A DNA stretch of 8,220 nucleotides from JAKAXG01 sp035702985 (lineage in GTDB: Bacteria; Actinomycetota; Acidimicrobiia; Acidimicrobiales; Palsa-688): the NCBI GenBank assembly GCA_035702985.1, contig DASSZD010000143.1:1-8220 (forward strand). Direction: 5' to 3'. The notes beneath the pieces were generated by a model, which did not search any database, was not told where the DNA came from, and worked only from the letters and a program-made list of their open reading frames with translations. The stretch's first letter is position 1, and the number at the start of each line of letters is the position of its first letter. Of this stretch, positions 6,239 to 8,220 are shown one piece after another. The translations under genes and the position numbers were made by a program.

Positions 6239-7714
6239 CTACTCCTCGAATTGGACGGTGTGCTGGGCCCGGCGCATCATCCGCCGGTCCCCCTCGGCCA
6301 GGGCGCCGATCAGGGCCAGGCCGGCCAGGCCGATGGCCAGGAGTGGGCCGCCGGCGGCGTAGCGGGTCGAGGCCGGGATGAGCGGCACCGACGACCCGCC
6401 GGCCGGCCGGGCGGTCGTGGGGGTCGTCGCGGTCGCCGCCGGGGTGGCTGCGATCGGCGCTGACGGGGTGGCGGCGCCGCTCGTCGCCACCGGTGCCGAT
6501 CCGCTCCCGCCCCCCACCGGGGGCGCTCCGAACGAACCGGCGGACCCGGCCGGGGTCGGGCCCCCGGGCGCCCCGAGGCCACCGCTGAAGGACAGGCCGG
6601 CGAAGCCGAGCGAGAACGGGTTCTGCGGCACGTCACCGGACGACGAGTCGACCCCGCCCAGGGCGACGGAGAGGTAGCCGCCCCCGTTGACCGAGGCCAG
6701 CGCCACCTGGGCCACGGTGATGGGCGTGTCCGACTGGCACAGGGCCTGGGCCACCTGGGCCGGCTCGCCCGGGAACCCGTTCTCCAGGCCGCCGAGGACG
6801 GTCTGCTGCTGGCTCTCGGTGGCGTTGAGCGCCGGGTTGACCAGGCCGTCACGGGTCTGGTTGGGGACGACCTCGATCTGCAGCGGGGTGACCGTCTCGG
6901 TGCCCTGCCGGGTGGACGCCACCGGCAGCAGCACCTCCAGGCCGACCTGGCCGAGGGCGGAGTTGATGACGTCCTGCAGCGCCTGCAGGCTCTGGTGGAC
7001 CGGCACCACCTGCCCGGCAACGGTCAGGGACCCCATGTCGAACGAGCCCTGCGGGCGGGCCGAGCCTCCCGAGGGGTAGACCGACTGCCAGTGCAGGCCG
7101 TCGATGTGCACGACGCCGGCGATGTCGAGCGATGCGATGTCCGACGAGGCGCCGGCGGCCCGCTGGCCGTTCTGCAGCCCCGACCACGCCCTCGACTTCA
7201 TCCCGGTCACCGCGACCGGGCCCTCGGAGACCGGCCCGAAGGCGGTGTCGGCCTCGCCGTAGGGAGCCGCCGTCGCCTGGACGTGCTCGTAGGTGCCGTA
7301 GGACGGCTGGTTGGTGCCCTGGGACGGGTCGAAGGTCTGCGTCTCGCCCTGGGCCGCACCGGGCTGGCCGGTCTCGGTCGAGTACGCCTGGGGGATCTGG
7401 TCCGGCTGGAGGGACTGGCTGCCGCAGTTGTACCCGGTCGCCGCGGTGCCGATGGCCCCCAGGTCGATGCCCTGGGACTGGGCCCGGGCGATGCTGTTGG
7501 TGTGGCCGGCCAGGGCCTCGCCCAGCGTCACGCCCACCGCCAGGGACCCGTCGTGGGGCGCGGCGGCGAGCGACTGGGCGTAGGAGGACCCTTCGCCCGG
7601 GCTCACCGCGGCGTGGGCGGCCGGGGCGGTGGCCATGGTGATCAGCCCGGTCGCGGCCGCCGCCGTGGACGCCGCCGCCAGGGCCAGCCTCGCTCTTCCA
7701 CCGATTTCCAGCAC
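6239..7714 (-). CDS. Secreted, C-terminally membrane-anchored protein of unknown function
   Basis: I do not recognise a named family for this 491-residue protein. It starts with a Sec-type signal peptide: basic GGRAR, a hydrophobic Ala-rich core (about 9-30), and a probable signal peptidase I site after AHA at 33-35. The exported part (about 36-380) is rich in Ser, Gly, Gln and Val. Alternating strand-like segments such as SLDIAGVVHIDGLHW (195-209) and SLTVAGQVVPV (229-239) suggest a beta-rich domain. Two Cys (97 and 326) could pair. A low-complexity Ala/Pro/Thr/Gly linker (about 380-447) leads to one transmembrane helix (about 453-473) and a short basic cytoplasmic tail (DRRMMRRAQ). No LPXTG motif is seen. 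The GTG start at 7714 follows a G7 run by nine bases. The stop is only three bases from the receptor ATG, and its last codons form that gene's Shine-Dalgarno, so it probably acts with the transporter at the cell surface. Confidence 0.8.
   Translation of the reverse strand: MLEIGGRARLALAAASTAAAATGLITMATAPAAHAAVSPGEGSSYAQSLAAAPHDGSLAVGVTLGEALAGHTNSIARAQSQGIDLGAIGTAATGYNCGSQSLQPDQIPQAYSTETGQPGAAQGETQTFDPSQGTNQPSYGTYEHVQATAAPYGEADTAFGPVSEGPVAVTGMKSRAWSGLQNGQRAAGASSDIASLDIAGVVHIDGLHWQSVYPSGGSARPQGSFDMGSLTVAGQVVPVHQSLQALQDVINSALGQVGLEVLLPVASTRQGTETVTPLQIEVVPNQTRDGLVNPALNATESQQQTVLGGLENGFPGEPAQVAQALCQSDTPITVAQVALASVNGGGYLSVALGGVDSSSGDVPQNPFSLGFAGLSFSGGLGAPGGPTPAGSAGSFGAPPVGGGSGSAPVATSGAATPSAPIAATPAATATTPTTARPAGGSSVPLIPASTRYAAGGPLLAIGLAGLALIGALAEGDRRMMRRAQHTVQFEE
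6242..6247 (-). promoter_or_regulatory. Shine-Dalgarno for the solute-binding protein gene
   Basis: GAGGAG (the last two Glu codons of the upstream gene) ends six bases before the ATG at 6235, with the upstream TAG in between. It decides the receptor start and indicates translational coupling with the upstream gene. Confidence 0.75.
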
Positions 7715-7722
7715 CCGATCGT

Positions 7723-7730
7723 TCCCCCCC
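7723..7730 (-). promoter_or_regulatory. Possible G7 Shine-Dalgarno of the first operon gene
   Basis: On the minus strand GGGGGGGA ends eight bases before the GTG at 7714. It is the only purine-rich, correctly spaced element ahead of this start. It lacks a canonical GGAGG core, so it is a weaker match than the other ribosome binding sites in this operon. Confidence 0.45.
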
Positions 7731-7807
7731 GGAACTCACGCCTGCGCACCGGGCGCCCGACCGGGGGCCCGTGGTAGTCAGATTCCACCCGACGGCCACG
7801 ATTCCTG

Positions 7808-7829
7808 CCGGACATTTCAGACTTTCCGG
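7808..7829. other. Imperfect inverted repeat, candidate operator
   Basis: The 22-base stretch has CCGGA at one end and TCCGG at the other. It pairs at 7 of 11 symmetric positions. It lies about 95 bases upstream of the first operon gene, in the least GC-rich part of the gap. A regulator site is an inference from position and symmetry only. Confidence 0.25.
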
Positions 7830-7893
7830 TCACGAGGCCCGCGCCCGGCGGGACGTGGGCCGGGGCCGGTCGGCGCGGCCCGGCGCCGGCGGA

Positions 7894-8220
7894 TCAGGAC
7901 GCCGATGGAGCCCGGCGCAGGCGGGCCAGGCGTACCACCCCGATGCCCTTGAGCCGGTGGGCCCGGATGGCCTGCACGTGGTAGCGGGGGTCGCCGCCGA
8001 GGGCCTCGGCCAGGGCCGGCGACACCAGCACCGAGCCGGGGCGGGCGGCCATGGTGGCCCGCGACGCCAGGTTGACCACCGGCCCGAACAGGTCCCCGCC
8101 CTGGCTCACCACCAGACCCGAGGCGGCCCCCACCCGCACCGAGGGCAGTTCCGGCGAGTCGAAGGTCTCGGCCAGCGACAGGGCTATGCCGCCGATCTGG
8201 CCCGGGTCGGCGCTGAACAT
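7894..8220 (-). CDS. Class III adenylate/guanylate cyclase domain protein, C-terminal part (N-terminus outside window)
   Basis: The visible 108 residues run from the window edge to the TGA at 7894-7896 and match the second half of a class III nucleotidyl cyclase catalytic domain. VRVGAASGLVVSQGGDLFGPVVNLASR contains the family G-x-x-x-G strand and the D-x-x-G-x-x-VN-x-x-x-R motif. Asp43 aligns with the purine-selecting residue and Asn50 and Arg54 with the transition-state-stabilising pair; Asp favours ATP, so cAMP is the likelier product. RPGSVLVSPALAEAL and HRLKGIGVVRLARL match the conserved end of the domain. The metal-binding Asp residues and purine-binding Lys would lie upstream. The Met at the window edge is probably internal. 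The protein ends soon after the domain, so any sensor domain must be N-terminal. It is 179 bases upstream of the transporter operon on the same strand; a functional link is unproven. Confidence 0.85.
   Translation of the reverse strand: MFSADPGQIGGIALSLAETFDSPELPSVRVGAASGLVVSQGGDLFGPVVNLASRATMAARPGSVLVSPALAEALGGDPRYHVQAIRAHRLKGIGVVRLARLRRAPSAS

Larger units (their letters stand above)
7715..7893 (-). promoter_or_regulatory. Intergenic region upstream of the transporter operon, likely promoter region
   Basis: This is the only sizeable non-coding gap (179 bases) ahead of the minus-strand block, so it is the expected promoter site. I could not identify a convincing -35/-10 pair. The least GC-rich part is about 7801-7830, inside which 7808-7829 forms an imperfect dyad. 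A perfect 10-base palindrome CGGGCGCCCG lies at 7750-7759. GC-rich inverted segments near 7836-7890 could fold at the end of the cyclase transcript, but no U-tract follows, so no terminator is called. Confidence 0.4.

Noticed and set aside
6849..7833. Alternative minus-strand frames over the unknown secreted protein and its leader
   Set aside because: They lack a signal peptide and are Arg/Gly/Pro-rich. The chosen frame has a signal peptide, linker, membrane helix and basic tail in proper order.
7836..7890. GC-rich inverted segments as a terminator for the cyclase gene
   Set aside because: Stems are possible, but GC-rich sequence forms them readily by chance and no U-tract follows.
1..8220. 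CRISPR array, tRNA, rRNA, insertion sequence or phage elements
   Set aside because: No regularly spaced repeats, no recognisable tRNA/rRNA segments and no transposase or integrase coding were seen on either strand.

Overview
The window is very GC-rich, with dense G/C third-position codon use and GTG starts. Together with the fused transporter genes and exported proteins with Ala/Gly/Pro-rich linkers, this suggests a high-GC actinobacterium, possibly from an acidimicrobial or other soil/aquatic lineage. The taxonomy is inferred from style, not from a marker gene.

Layout: (1) Positions 2-511 on the plus strand hold the 3' end of an aldehyde dehydrogenase superfamily gene. (2) A 35-base convergent gap (512-546) contains a short tandem repeat. 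(3) A tight minus-strand block runs from 7714 down to 547. In transcription order it encodes a secreted, C-terminally membrane-anchored protein of unknown function (491 aa), a membrane-anchored type I periplasmic-binding-fold solute-binding protein (583 aa), a fused LivH-LivM permease (739 aa) and a fused LivF-LivG ATPase (579 aa). Junctions are a 3-base gap, a 19-base overlap and a 4-base GTGA overlap, each with a recognisable Shine-Dalgarno sequence. (4) A 179-base non-coding stretch (7715-7893) probably carries the promoter of this block. (5) Positions 7894-8220 on the minus strand hold the C-terminal half of a class III adenylate/guanylate cyclase domain whose start lies outside the window.

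Together the middle genes form a complete ABC importer of the branched-chain amino acid/amide (HAAT, Liv/Urt) type compressed into three polypeptides. Both permease halves are in one chain, both ATPases are in another, and the receptor is tethered to the membrane rather than being a lipoprotein. The first gene is translationally coupled to the receptor and is the best candidate for an undescribed accessory surface component. The substrate cannot be read from the sequence. Unusual details are a G-quadruplex-type G-tract cluster right after the receptor start codon, a C8 run that could place permease and ATPase in one frame, and an ATPase motif pattern predicting one consensus and one degenerate ATP site.
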